From an uncultured Bacteroidales bacterium (GTDB taxonomy: Bacteria; Bacteroidota; Bacteroidia; Bacteroidales; UBA932), in contig CALUQM010000006.1 in assembly GCA_944322925.1 (NCBI GenBank), positions 18,160 through 82,159 on the forward strand: 64,000 bases of DNA, written 5' to 3'. How positions within the stretch are numbered: position 1 is the first letter of the stretch; every line of letters starts with the position of its first letter. The translations under genes were made by a program, and so were the position numbers. The notes below the pieces were generated by a model, which was not told the origin of the DNA, made no database searches, and saw only the letters and a list, made by a program, of their open reading frames with translations. Below are positions 10,228 to 18,170 of the stretch, in pieces.

Positions 10228-11904
10228 TCAGAACACTTTGAAATACCAGTCTTCGCGAGGCCCGAGGACAACATCAGGAGTATATCTTTCGAGATCCTTG
10301 GCCTTGAGTTCGTGTGACCATTCCACCCTTTCCTCAGGAGAAGCGGCTCCGGGGCCGTAATTTCCGTATTCCGCATAGAATGAGTTTTTTTCAGCATCCT
10401 TCTTGTTCCAGTTGTGCCAGCCTTCGGGGAGAATATGGTCTCCGAGTTCGCACCGGATGAAAACAGTCTTCGCAAAAGGTCTCCACGGGCGTCCGAGATA
10501 TACTCTCTGCGTCTTTCCGTCATGGATGAGACGGCAGTTCATGAATACATAGCCCCACTCCTGACCTTCCGGAGTCGATGCGGCCGTGACGTAGCTGTTC
10601 TTCTTGCTCAATATCAGGCAGTCTTCGAACCATGCGGTGGAAAAACCGAAGATAAAATCCGTAGTGCCTTCTATATGGCAGTTCCTGAAATACTGGCGCT
10701 GCCCCGGACCGAATGTGTAAATCGTATCCTGGTTGGCCACAAACCTGCAGTTCAGAAAGGCGACCCTGTCCCCGTTGACAGTGATCGCACATGCCTGCGC
10801 TATATCCTTGGAATCTCCGGCCGAATTCTCGAAAGTAAGATTCTCCGCAAGAAAGTCATCCGCATGAAGGAAAACCGTAGAAGTGGCGGACGTACCCATT
10901 TCATAGCCTGTCGGACCTTTCTTCAGGGCATAGTCGTCCCATGTTATTATCGTATTGTCCGGATTCTCGCCGACAAGATGCAGTTTCTGCTTGTTGGCCG
11001 GCACCGTGACTTTCTCACGATAGATGCCTTCCCGCACAAGTATCTTTGTCTCATCCTGCTTGCAGTAGTCCGGGGCGGCGTTTATGGCCTCCTGTACCGT
11101 AAAGAAGTCGCCGCTTCCGTCCTTGGCTACCACGAAATCGTAGTCGGTCACGTGTTCCGCAAGTTCGGGAATGACCTCCACGATGGCAGGCAGCAGGAGC
11201 TCGACGATTTTCCTTGCCCCGGCCACATTAGTATGAGTATTGTCGACAAGTCCGTCAGGATGCCTCGGGCATGTACCTTTCTCAATCCACATGTAATATT
11301 TCCTGGAAGCCTCATCGCCGATAGACTCGAGCCATTCCTGCGTAATAGCATTCGCATCTATCACTGGAAGACCGTATTCCTGTGCAACCTGGAACACGGC
11401 TGCAGGATAGTCCCCGTGACAATCCTTCTTCAGCTGTCCCTGTGCGTCGAACCAGCGTCTCGACACCGGCGTAAACAGCACCGGTTTCGCCCCGGTCCCG
11501 AGAGCATGCTCTATGAATGTCCTCAGATTCTCCTGATATGCACCGAAAGCAGGGGCATACCGCTCAGGATCGTCCGACTTGGAATCATTGTGCCCGAACT
11601 GGATGAAGAGATAGTCCCCTTCCCCGAGATCTTGCATGACATCATCCCACAGCCCCCGGTCAATGAAACTTTTGGTACTTCTGCCGTTCTGCGCGTAATT
11701 ATACACGGAAACGGAAGAGTCCAGATGTGACGGAAGCCTCTGCCCCCATCCCCTTTCCGGATTCTCACCCGACAGATCCTTGTCCGCCATCGTGGAATCT
11801 CCCATCAGGCGGAGGACAATTTTCTGTCCGGACCCATGGCCTGCCGCCTGAAGGGACAGGCACACGAACACGGACACAAAAAACGCAATATAACGGTTCA
11901 TCAT
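10228..11904 (-). CDS. CE12 rhamnogalacturonan acetylesterase fused to CE8 pectin methylesterase
   Basis: 558 residues with a signal peptide (1-20). The N-terminal half (about 28-245) is a GDSL/SGNH esterase of the CE12 type, with Ser37 in GDST, Asn106 in GHND and the Asp221/His224 pair. The C-terminal half (about 255-555) is a CE8 pectin methylesterase with QDT (Asp393), GTTDFIFG (Asp416) and YLGRPW (Arg472, Trp474), all intact. The protein should remove acetyl and methyl esters and so prepare pectin for the lyases and GH28. Its ATG shares one base with the GH28 stop (TAATG), and the HTCS begins 3 bp after its stop, so the three are one transcript. A second ATG directly follows the first. 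Confidence 0.95.
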   Translation of the reverse strand: MMNRYIAFFVSVFVCLSLQAAGHGSGQKIVLRLMGDSTMADKDLSGENPERGWGQRLPSHLDSSVSVYNYAQNGRSTKSFIDRGLWDDVMQDLGEGDYLFIQFGHNDSKSDDPERYAPAFGAYQENLRTFIEHALGTGAKPVLFTPVSRRWFDAQGQLKKDCHGDYPAAVFQVAQEYGLPVIDANAITQEWLESIGDEASRKYYMWIEKGTCPRHPDGLVDNTHTNVAGARKIVELLLPAIVEVIPELAEHVTDYDFVVAKDGSGDFFTVQEAINAAPDYCKQDETKILVREGIYREKVTVPANKQKLHLVGENPDNTIITWDDYALKKGPTGYEMGTSATSTVFLHADDFLAENLTFENSAGDSKDIAQACAITVNGDRVAFLNCRFVANQDTIYTFGPGQRQYFRNCHIEGTTDFIFGFSTAWFEDCLILSKKNSYVTAASTPEGQEWGYVFMNCRLIHDGKTQRVYLGRPWRPFAKTVFIRCELGDHILPEGWHNWNKKDAEKNSFYAEYGNYGPGAASPEERVEWSHELKAKDLERYTPDVVLGPREDWYFKVF

Positions 11905-13520
11905 TATTTCAATTCAACATTTTCATTGTTATACTGGAATACTTCAGGATTGCCGCCCTGCGCATCGGCACAGTCCGTCAGGGATACGTTCCTGCAGTTC
12001 GCCACGACAAATCCGCTGCCGTCCGACTGACGGACATGCACGCCTGTCATTTCCACATTTTCCGAATACCGTATGTCCGCACCCTTGTCGGATACTATCG
12101 TACAGTCTTCTATCCTGATTCCGGAAATAGGCTTTTCCGGAATCCCGTTGAAATACATCGCCCTGCCGGCTCCGTTGCATACGATATTGCTGATAAATAT
12201 CTCGCGGAATTCCGGGGTCGTGACATCGGCCGGGACATATTCCATGTCGAATTCGGACGACTGGCCGTCGGCTGCCGCCTCCAGTGCGGATTTCCCTCCA
12301 TAGTGAAGATCGAAAAGGAGAGGTTCGGCAGGGATGTCGGTCATGACTATGTTGTCGATATGGATATTCCTCACTACTCCGCCGCGGCCTCTGCAGCTCT
12401 TGAATCTGAGACCTACGTCAGTACCGAGGAAACTGCAGTCCGACACGGATATGTTTTCCACTCCTCCGGACATCTCGCTTCCCACGACAAATCCTCCGTG
12501 GCCGTGGAATACGATACAATTGTCGACAATGAGATTCCTGCACGGCCTCGCCCTCCTGCGTCCGTCTTCATCCTTGCCCGACTTGATGCAGATCGCATCG
12601 TCGCCGACATCGAAAGAAGAATTGACCAGAATGACCCCGTCGCAGGAGTCTATGTCGATACCGTCGCCGTTCTGGGAATACCAGGGATTTCTCACGGTTA
12701 TATTGTCGATAATGACATTCCGGCACATGAGCGGGTGTATGTTCCAGCATGGAGAATTCTGGAAAAGGACATCCTCGAGCAATACGTTCTCACATTCTTT
12801 CAGACCTACGAGGACAGGTCTGAGATAAGTCTTGACAGATTCCCATTCCTCATCCGTTTCAAGCCCCTTCGGTACATTGAAGGCATCGCTTACGACCGAA
12901 CCCCTGTATGAAGTCGAATCAGGGTACCAGACCGAGCCGGATTCGTCGGTAAATCCTCCCGAAGCCAGCAGTTCCTTCCACTGCGAGGCCGTCATCTTGG
13001 ATTTTTTGACCTGCCTCCAGGCATCTCCTGAACCGTCTATCGTCCCGCCTCCGGTTATGGATATGTTCCTGGCTCCGTCGGCATTGACGGGAGCAAGGCA
13101 CCTTCTGGTATCGAGACCTTCGAAAACCGTTTCCACTATCGGATACAGATCCCTGTCCGGAGAAAAGAGTATCACGGCATTCGGCGTGACATGCAGATCG
13201 ATATTGTCCTTCAGGGTTATCGGCCCGGTGAGCCAGATGCCTTCCGGCACTACAAGATGCCCTCCGCCCAGCGATGACAGATGCTCGATGGCCGACCTGA
13301 AGGCTTCGGTATTCATCGCGATGCCGTCGCCTTTCCCGCCGAAGTCGGAAAGACAGACTTCCCTGTCAGGAATCGACGGACGCTCTATTCTTTCCATGCT
13401 GAAAGGAAGGTCCTCATACAGGTATTCGAATTCATAAGTCTGCGCACATCCTGAGGCGAGAATGAAAGACAGGAAGACAGGAAGCATCCTGCCTGTCCGA
13501 TTAGCTTTGCCGGAATCCAT
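11904..13520 (-). CDS. GH28 polygalacturonase, lipoprotein
   Basis: 538 residues with a lipobox ending at Cys25. A right-handed beta-helix of family GH28 follows. All catalytic motifs are present: NGDGID (Asp286), GDDAICIKSG (Asp307, Asp308), GHGG (His341) and RFKS (Arg372, Lys374). It hydrolyses alpha-1,4 bonds of polygalacturonate and yields saturated galacturonate, the substrate for the uxaCBA products in this window. It is the first gene of the downstream operon: a -7 box (TAACTTTG) lies 23 bp before the ATG, and a strong hairpin element separates it from DUF4861. Confidence 0.94.
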   Translation of the reverse strand: MDSGKANRTGRMLPVFLSFILASGCAQTYEFEYLYEDLPFSMERIERPSIPDREVCLSDFGGKGDGIAMNTEAFRSAIEHLSSLGGGHLVVPEGIWLTGPITLKDNIDLHVTPNAVILFSPDRDLYPIVETVFEGLDTRRCLAPVNADGARNISITGGGTIDGSGDAWRQVKKSKMTASQWKELLASGGFTDESGSVWYPDSTSYRGSVVSDAFNVPKGLETDEEWESVKTYLRPVLVGLKECENVLLEDVLFQNSPCWNIHPLMCRNVIIDNITVRNPWYSQNGDGIDIDSCDGVILVNSSFDVGDDAICIKSGKDEDGRRRARPCRNLIVDNCIVFHGHGGFVVGSEMSGGVENISVSDCSFLGTDVGLRFKSCRGRGGVVRNIHIDNIVMTDIPAEPLLFDLHYGGKSALEAAADGQSSEFDMEYVPADVTTPEFREIFISNIVCNGAGRAMYFNGIPEKPISGIRIEDCTIVSDKGADIRYSENVEMTGVHVRQSDGSGFVVANCRNVSLTDCADAQGGNPEVFQYNNENVELK

Positions 13521-13542
13521 ATCTATGTGGTTTAAGTCTGTG

Positions 13543-13550
13543 CAAAGTTA
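13543..13550 (-). promoter_or_regulatory. Bacteroidota -7 box before the GH28 operon
   Basis: TAACTTTG on the minus strand fits the TAnnTTTG consensus and is followed by a short leader to the ATG at 13520. No convincing -33 TTTG is seen at the usual distance, as expected if an activator such as the HTCS is needed. Confidence 0.5.
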
Positions 13551-13649
13551 GACAGCATGCCCGATGTTGTCAGGGACTTTTTATCGGAATATGATGAATA
13601 ATTGTCAGCATCCCCTGGAAAGATGGCCGAGGGGAGGGGGAAAGGTCCT

Positions 13650-13707
13650 GTCTTTCGAAGAAAGACAAAGAGAGGGTGGCCAAAAATCCCTTTTGGGTCA
13701 CCCTCTC
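13650..13707 (-). repeat. Two-hairpin element, related to the repeats at the right end of the window
   Basis: Two hairpins lie side by side. The first is GTCTTTC-GAA-GAAAGAC at 13650-13666. The second runs from 13670 to 13707, with about 16 paired bases, one bulge and a 5-base loop. On the minus strand the order is an AGAGGGTGAC...CACCCTCT stem and then GTCTTTC-TTC-GAAAGAC, the same order and nearly the same sequence as the modules at 63766-63806 and 63947-63987 on the plus strand. It sits between the stop of DUF4861 and the start of GH28, where it could end or process the kduI-kduD-DUF4861 transcript. Confidence 0.75.
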
Positions 13708-13734
13708 CCTCTATATAGTTTAAGGTTATAGTTG

Positions 13735-14868
13735 CTATTCTACGGTAACTTTCAAAGGATTAGCCTGTGCGTATGCAAAGTCGGCTACCATCTCAGCCCA
13801 GACTTCAGGAGACTCTATGCCTCCCTTGCTCCAGCCCGACCCTATCCATACATCGGCACGTTTGCCCGGAGTGACCGTATATTTCAGGACGGCATGACCG
13901 TCCATGGTCCCGGCTTCAACCCCGGGTTCCTCCGCATCCACGACGAGGCCTACGGAAATATCCCCGTCAGCCTCCGGATCGGCGCTGTCGGATGCCTTCT
14001 CCGTAAACGCGATATAGTGGTCCCCGTCGGTTCTTGCTATGACGTCATGAAGGACTGCTCCCAGAACTACGTCGAGACTGTCGCCAGGCGTCATGAACCA
14101 GTTGGAAATCTTGATGAAATTGGTATTGGCATCTATGGCGAATTCCCTCTTGAGGGTCACCAGATGTCCGTCCACGTCGAAAGGCTCGTATTTGAAGAGA
14201 ACCTTGGTACGGACAGGACCGTTGCAGAGGCGGTTCCACTCCGAATAATTGTCTCCGAGGACAATCCTGTCTCCAGAATACGGGGCGAGGGCTCCGCCGC
14301 CGAGAGTGTTGGCTACCTTGTAGCAGTCCATTCCGTCGCCGTGATCATGATGATAGTCGTTGAGTTCATATCTTTTGTCGACGACAAGCGACTCGACTCT
14401 CTTGAGCCAGATGTCAGGTCCGAGAGTACGGGGGTCCTCGAGAGCAGGACCGTAGACACGGCCCGCAATGCGGTTGTTCTCGTAGGCGTAGTCATCAAGC
14501 CTTTCAGGCACATAACGGCTGAATACGAGGGTGTCGTACGCCTCGCGTTCACAGGCCTTTACGGTATATTCGGCCGTCTCCCCGGCAGGGACCGTGGCCT
14601 GGAATATGAGCTTGACCATGCCGTAGTCTTCAGTATAGACCTGAGACGGAATCTGGACTCCGGCAGCATCCGTGACCACCACATTGTCAGCCGTGATTTC
14701 AGGATGCGAAGCGATGATATTCCCGAAATCCAGCTCTATGGTCTCGTCCGTACGGTCCAGCTGCGAATCATTCGCAACGGTTACTCTGAGATCCTGCCCT
14801 CCGCAGGAAACCAGCATTGCAGCCGCCAATGCGGCAGCTGCAATGGAAAATATGCTTTTCATACCCAT
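13735..14868 (-). CDS. DUF4861 family lipoprotein of pectin loci
   Basis: 377 residues, lipoprotein with Cys22. The remainder matches DUF4861 as I know it from Bacteroidota pectin utilisation loci: a beta-rich protein with a conserved DYHHDHGDGMDCYKV stretch and a C-terminal segment around WIGSGWSKGG. The biochemical activity is not established from sequence. Its ATG overlaps the kduD stop as TAATG, so it belongs to the kduI-kduD operon and is probably made when pectin is used. A second ATG two codons downstream (14862) is also possible. The hairpin element at 13650-13707 follows its stop. Confidence 0.85.
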   Translation of the reverse strand: MGMKSIFSIAAAALAAAMLVSCGGQDLRVTVANDSQLDRTDETIELDFGNIIASHPEITADNVVVTDAAGVQIPSQVYTEDYGMVKLIFQATVPAGETAEYTVKACEREAYDTLVFSRYVPERLDDYAYENNRIAGRVYGPALEDPRTLGPDIWLKRVESLVVDKRYELNDYHHDHGDGMDCYKVANTLGGGALAPYSGDRIVLGDNYSEWNRLCNGPVRTKVLFKYEPFDVDGHLVTLKREFAIDANTNFIKISNWFMTPGDSLDVVLGAVLHDVIARTDGDHYIAFTEKASDSADPEADGDISVGLVVDAEEPGVEAGTMDGHAVLKYTVTPGKRADVWIGSGWSKGGIESPEVWAEMVADFAYAQANPLKVTVE

Positions 14869-15662
14869 TACTGAGGCTGTTTACCGATATACGCAAGAAT
14901 ACCTCCGTCGACATAAAGGATATGGCCGTTCACGAAGTCGGAAGCCGATGAAGCAAGGAAAACCGCAGGTCCCTGGAGATCCTCCGCATTGCCCCAGCGG
15001 GCGGCAGGGGTCTTCGCAACGATGAACGCATCGAAAGGATGGCGCGAGCCGTCCGGCTGGCGTTCGCGCAGAGGAGCCGTCTGAGGCGTGGCTATGTAGC
15101 CCGGCCCTATGCCGTTGCACTGGATGTTGTATTCGCCGTATTCGGAAGCGATGTTCCTTGTCAACATCTTCAGACCGCCCTTGGCGGCAGCGTATGCAGA
15201 CACGGTCTCGCGTCCCAGTTCGGACATCATCGAGCAGATATTGATGATCTTTCCGCCTCCGTTCTTAATCATTGACGGAATGACAGCCTTGGATACGATG
15301 AAAGGTCCGTTGAGGTCGATGTCGATGACCTGGCGGAATTCCTCTGCTTTCATCTCGATCATCGGGATGCGTTTGATGATTCCGGCATTGTTGACAAGGA
15401 TATTGATCGGACCGAGGTCCTTTTCAATCTTGGCAACGAGTTCCTGCACCTGATCTTCCTTGGTAACATCGCATACGTAACCCTTGGCATCGATGCCCTT
15501 TTCCTTATAGGAAGCAAGTCCCTTGTCCACGAGTTCCTGCTTGATATCGTTGAAAGCTATCTTTGCGCCGGCCTCCGCGAATGCCGTGGCCAGAGCGAAG
15601 CCGATACCGTAAGAAGCACCTGTAACGAGTGCCACCTTACCTTCGAGTGAAAAATTTACCAT
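14868..15662 (-). CDS. kduD: 2-dehydro-3-deoxy-D-gluconate 5-dehydrogenase
   Basis: 264 residues, the usual length for KduD, a short-chain dehydrogenase. It has the nucleotide-binding TGASYGIG motif (about 15-22), NNAG (about 91-94) and the catalytic pair in YAAAKGG, with the serine about 13 residues before. KduD reduces 2,5-diketo-3-deoxygluconate to 2-keto-3-deoxygluconate in the cytoplasm, the second step for unsaturated uronate freed by GH105. It lies 25 bp after kduI, the preceding enzyme, and overlaps DUF4861 by one base, so the three genes are one transcript. Confidence 0.95.
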   Translation of the reverse strand: MVNFSLEGKVALVTGASYGIGFALATAFAEAGAKIAFNDIKQELVDKGLASYKEKGIDAKGYVCDVTKEDQVQELVAKIEKDLGPINILVNNAGIIKRIPMIEMKAEEFRQVIDIDLNGPFIVSKAVIPSMIKNGGGKIINICSMMSELGRETVSAYAAAKGGLKMLTRNIASEYGEYNIQCNGIGPGYIATPQTAPLRERQPDGSRHPFDAFIVAKTPAARWGNAEDLQGPAVFLASSASDFVNGHILYVDGGILAYIGKQPQ

Positions 15663-15687
15663 AATCGAGTTGTATTAATCAATTGTT

Positions 15688-16530
15688 TTATTTCAGATCT
15701 GTCGTGCTGCAGCCGTCCATGTCGCCGTAGTCGAGATTTTCACCGCACATAGCCCAGATGAACGTATAGTTCTTCGTCGCGCATGCGGAATGGATGCTCC
15801 ATTCAGGAGAGATGACGGCCTGGCCGGATTTCATCCAGATATGGCGGGTTTCGTCCGGCTCGCCCATAAAGTGGCATACAGCCTGGTCTTCAGGTATCTC
15901 GAAATAGAAATACACTTCCATGCGGCGGTTGTGCGTATGGGCAGGCATCGTGTTCCAGGTGCTTCCCGGTTTCAGTTCGGTCATTCCCATCTGCAGCTGG
16001 CACGTAGGCACCACTTCCTTGACAAGCATCCTGTTTATCACGCGATGGTTGCTCTCCTCCAGCGTTCCGAGTTCCATTTTTACGGCTTCGGCCCTGGTAG
16101 TAAGATGATCGGGATAGGAAGTGTGGGCGGTGGATGAACAGAAATAGAATTTGGCAGGCTCAGCCGCATCTGCGCTCTCGAAAGTCACATTGCGCGCCCC
16201 CCTTCCGAGATACAGGGCTTCCTTGTACTCGAGAGTATAGGTCTTGTCGCCGGCCCTGACAATGCCCTTGCCGCCGACATTGAATATGCCCATTTCCCTT
16301 CTTTCGAGGAAATATTCAGAACGGAGGATATCGACAGGCTTGAGTTCGAGGACTTCCCTTACAGGCATAGCCCCGCCGGCAATCATCCTGTCGTGCATGG
16401 TATATACGATATTGATCTCGTCTGCGGAGAAAACCTTTTCGATAAGGTAATTCTCCCTGAGCTGTGCGGTGTCGTAATGTTTCACATCGCGCGGATGCGC
16501 CGCATACCTTATTTCACTGTTTATTTTCAT
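15688..16530 (-). CDS. kduI: 5-dehydro-4-deoxy-D-glucuronate isomerase
   Basis: 280 residues, matching KduI over its full length, including HTHNRRMEVYFYFEIPE near residue 198 and the metal-binding region that follows it. KduI converts 5-keto-4-deoxyuronate, the spontaneous product of unsaturated galacturonate, into 2,5-diketo-3-deoxygluconate for KduD. It is the first gene of kduI-kduD-DUF4861. The leader holds a near-ideal Bacteroidota promoter at 16600-16630. Confidence 0.96.
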   Translation of the reverse strand: MKINSEIRYAAHPRDVKHYDTAQLRENYLIEKVFSADEINIVYTMHDRMIAGGAMPVREVLELKPVDILRSEYFLERREMGIFNVGGKGIVRAGDKTYTLEYKEALYLGRGARNVTFESADAAEPAKFYFCSSTAHTSYPDHLTTRAEAVKMELGTLEESNHRVINRMLVKEVVPTCQLQMGMTELKPGSTWNTMPAHTHNRRMEVYFYFEIPEDQAVCHFMGEPDETRHIWMKSGQAVISPEWSIHSACATKNYTFIWAMCGENLDYGDMDGCSTTDLK

Positions 16531-16599
16531 GGTTCTGAAAGTTTAAATTGTTTCCGGACGAAAAAATCGCTATTTCCGACCGTATTTTCATAAATCAGT

Positions 16600-16630
16600 C
16601 AAAAATAGCAATTTTAATTCTAAACTCAAA
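16600..16630 (-). promoter_or_regulatory. Promoter of kduI-kduD-DUF4861
   Basis: On the minus strand TTTG (16627-16630) is followed after exactly 19 bases by TATTTTTG (16600-16607), an exact match to the Bacteroidota sigma-70-type promoter. The leader to the kduI ATG is about 60 bases. Confidence 0.75.
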
Positions 16631-16632
16631 CA

Positions 16633-16652
16633 GGAAAACGGGAAAAATCCCG
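16633..16652 (-). terminator. Terminator after uxaA
   Basis: On the minus strand CGGGA-TTTT-TCCCG is followed by TTTTCC, 21 bases past the uxaA stop. The stem is short (5 bp), but it sits where uxaBA should end and just before the kduI promoter. Confidence 0.55.
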
Positions 16653-16673
16653 AATTTCCGTTCCCGTTCACGG

Positions 16674-18167
16674 TCAGAGCGTGACTCCCGACTTGAATAT
16701 GGCGATTTCGGAATACGACGACTTTTCGTTGCAGACTTTCTCGCCGGATGCTACGGAAAGCACGAAATCGATGAATTCGTCATCTACGGACGCGACAGGC
16801 TTTCCGTCGAGTATGGAACCGGCATTGAAATCGATCCATCCAGGCTTTGAAACCGCAAGTCGCGTATTCGTGGAAATCTTCGCGGTAGGAACGAATGTCC
16901 CGAAAGGAGTACCCCTGCCCGTCGTGAAAAGGACTATCTGGCATCCTGATGCTGCCAGAGCCGTTGCGGCCACGAGGTCGTTGCCCGGGGCGCTGAGCAG
17001 ATTCAGCCCAGGAGTCTTGAGCAGTTCCCCGTATCCGAGCACATCCATGACTGCCGACCTTCCGGATTTCTGGGTGCATCCGAGAGATTTTTCCTCGAGC
17101 GTGGATATTCCCCCGGCCTTGTTTCCGGGCGACGGATTCTCATAGACAGGCTGCCTGTTCGATATGAAATATTCCTTGAAGTCATTTATAAGTCTTACCG
17201 TCTTGTCGAAAACATCCTTGTCGGCGCATCTCGACATGAGGATAGTCTCGGCTCCAAACATCTCGGGAACTTCGGTAAGCACAGTCGTGCCGCCCTGCGA
17301 GACGATCCAGTCGGAGAATCTTCCGAGAAGAGGATTGGCCGTAATGCCGGAAAATCCGTCGGAACCTCCGCATTTCAGCCCCACTTTCAGTTCCGAAGCT
17401 GGGATTTCCTCCCTTCTGTCATCGGCACAGGCTCCGGCTATTTCCTTCATGAGTCCGAAGCCGTATTCCACCTCGTCGCCCTCCACTTTCTGACATTCCA
17501 TGAATTTTATCCTGGCTCCGTCAACCGGCCCGAGAAGTTCCCTGAAAGCGGAAAGCTGGTTGTTCTCGCAGCCCAGTGCGACTACAAGGACGCCTGCCGC
17601 ATTCGGATGCCGGACGATATCCGCCAGAATCCTTCTCGTATTCTCATGGTCGTCCCCGAGCTGTGAACAGCCGTAATTGTGGGGGAAAGCGACGACTTTC
17701 TCCACTGCCGGATAATCAGGCAGGATATCGCGGAATCTGCCGGCGACAGCTTCAGCGACACCGTTGACGCAGCCCACGGTAGGAATGACCCACAGCTCGT
17801 TTCTTACCCCGACTCTCCCGTCGCTTCGCCTGTAGCCTTTGAACGTGGCTTTTACCTGAGATTTGGCGACTTGTGCAGGCACCGGAGAATATTTGTATTC
17901 AAGGACGCCTTCAAGATTGGTTTTCAATACCCTGTGGTCTACAAGCCCTCCTTCGGGGACATCCTCAAGGAGATGCCCGACAGGATATCCGTATTTTATG
18001 ACATTCTCACCTTTTGAAAGAGACCTCAACGCCATCTTGTGTCCTGCCGGAATATTCTCTGCCGCACTGATCATGCGGCCGTCCAGATGACAGACATCAC
18101 CGGCAGCGACATTTGTTACGGCTACGGCGACATTGTCGGCCTGGTTTATTTTCAGGATTGCAGACAT
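16674..18167 (-). CDS. uxaA: Altronate dehydratase
   Basis: 497 residues with the two-part UxaA layout: an N-terminal SAF-type domain (about 1-95) and the large C-terminal dehydratase domain (about 105-497) containing LKCGGSDGFSGITANP. It removes water from altronate to give 2-keto-3-deoxygluconate, where the galacturonate branch joins the KduI/KduD branch. It starts 3 bp after the uxaB stop, so the two are co-transcribed. Confidence 0.94.
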   Translation of the reverse strand: MSAILKINQADNVAVAVTNVAAGDVCHLDGRMISAAENIPAGHKMALRSLSKGENVIKYGYPVGHLLEDVPEGGLVDHRVLKTNLEGVLEYKYSPVPAQVAKSQVKATFKGYRRSDGRVGVRNELWVIPTVGCVNGVAEAVAGRFRDILPDYPAVEKVVAFPHNYGCSQLGDDHENTRRILADIVRHPNAAGVLVVALGCENNQLSAFRELLGPVDGARIKFMECQKVEGDEVEYGFGLMKEIAGACADDRREEIPASELKVGLKCGGSDGFSGITANPLLGRFSDWIVSQGGTTVLTEVPEMFGAETILMSRCADKDVFDKTVRLINDFKEYFISNRQPVYENPSPGNKAGGISTLEEKSLGCTQKSGRSAVMDVLGYGELLKTPGLNLLSAPGNDLVAATALAASGCQIVLFTTGRGTPFGTFVPTAKISTNTRLAVSKPGWIDFNAGSILDGKPVASVDDEFIDFVLSVASGEKVCNEKSSYSEIAIFKSGVTL

Positions 18168-18170
18168 GAC

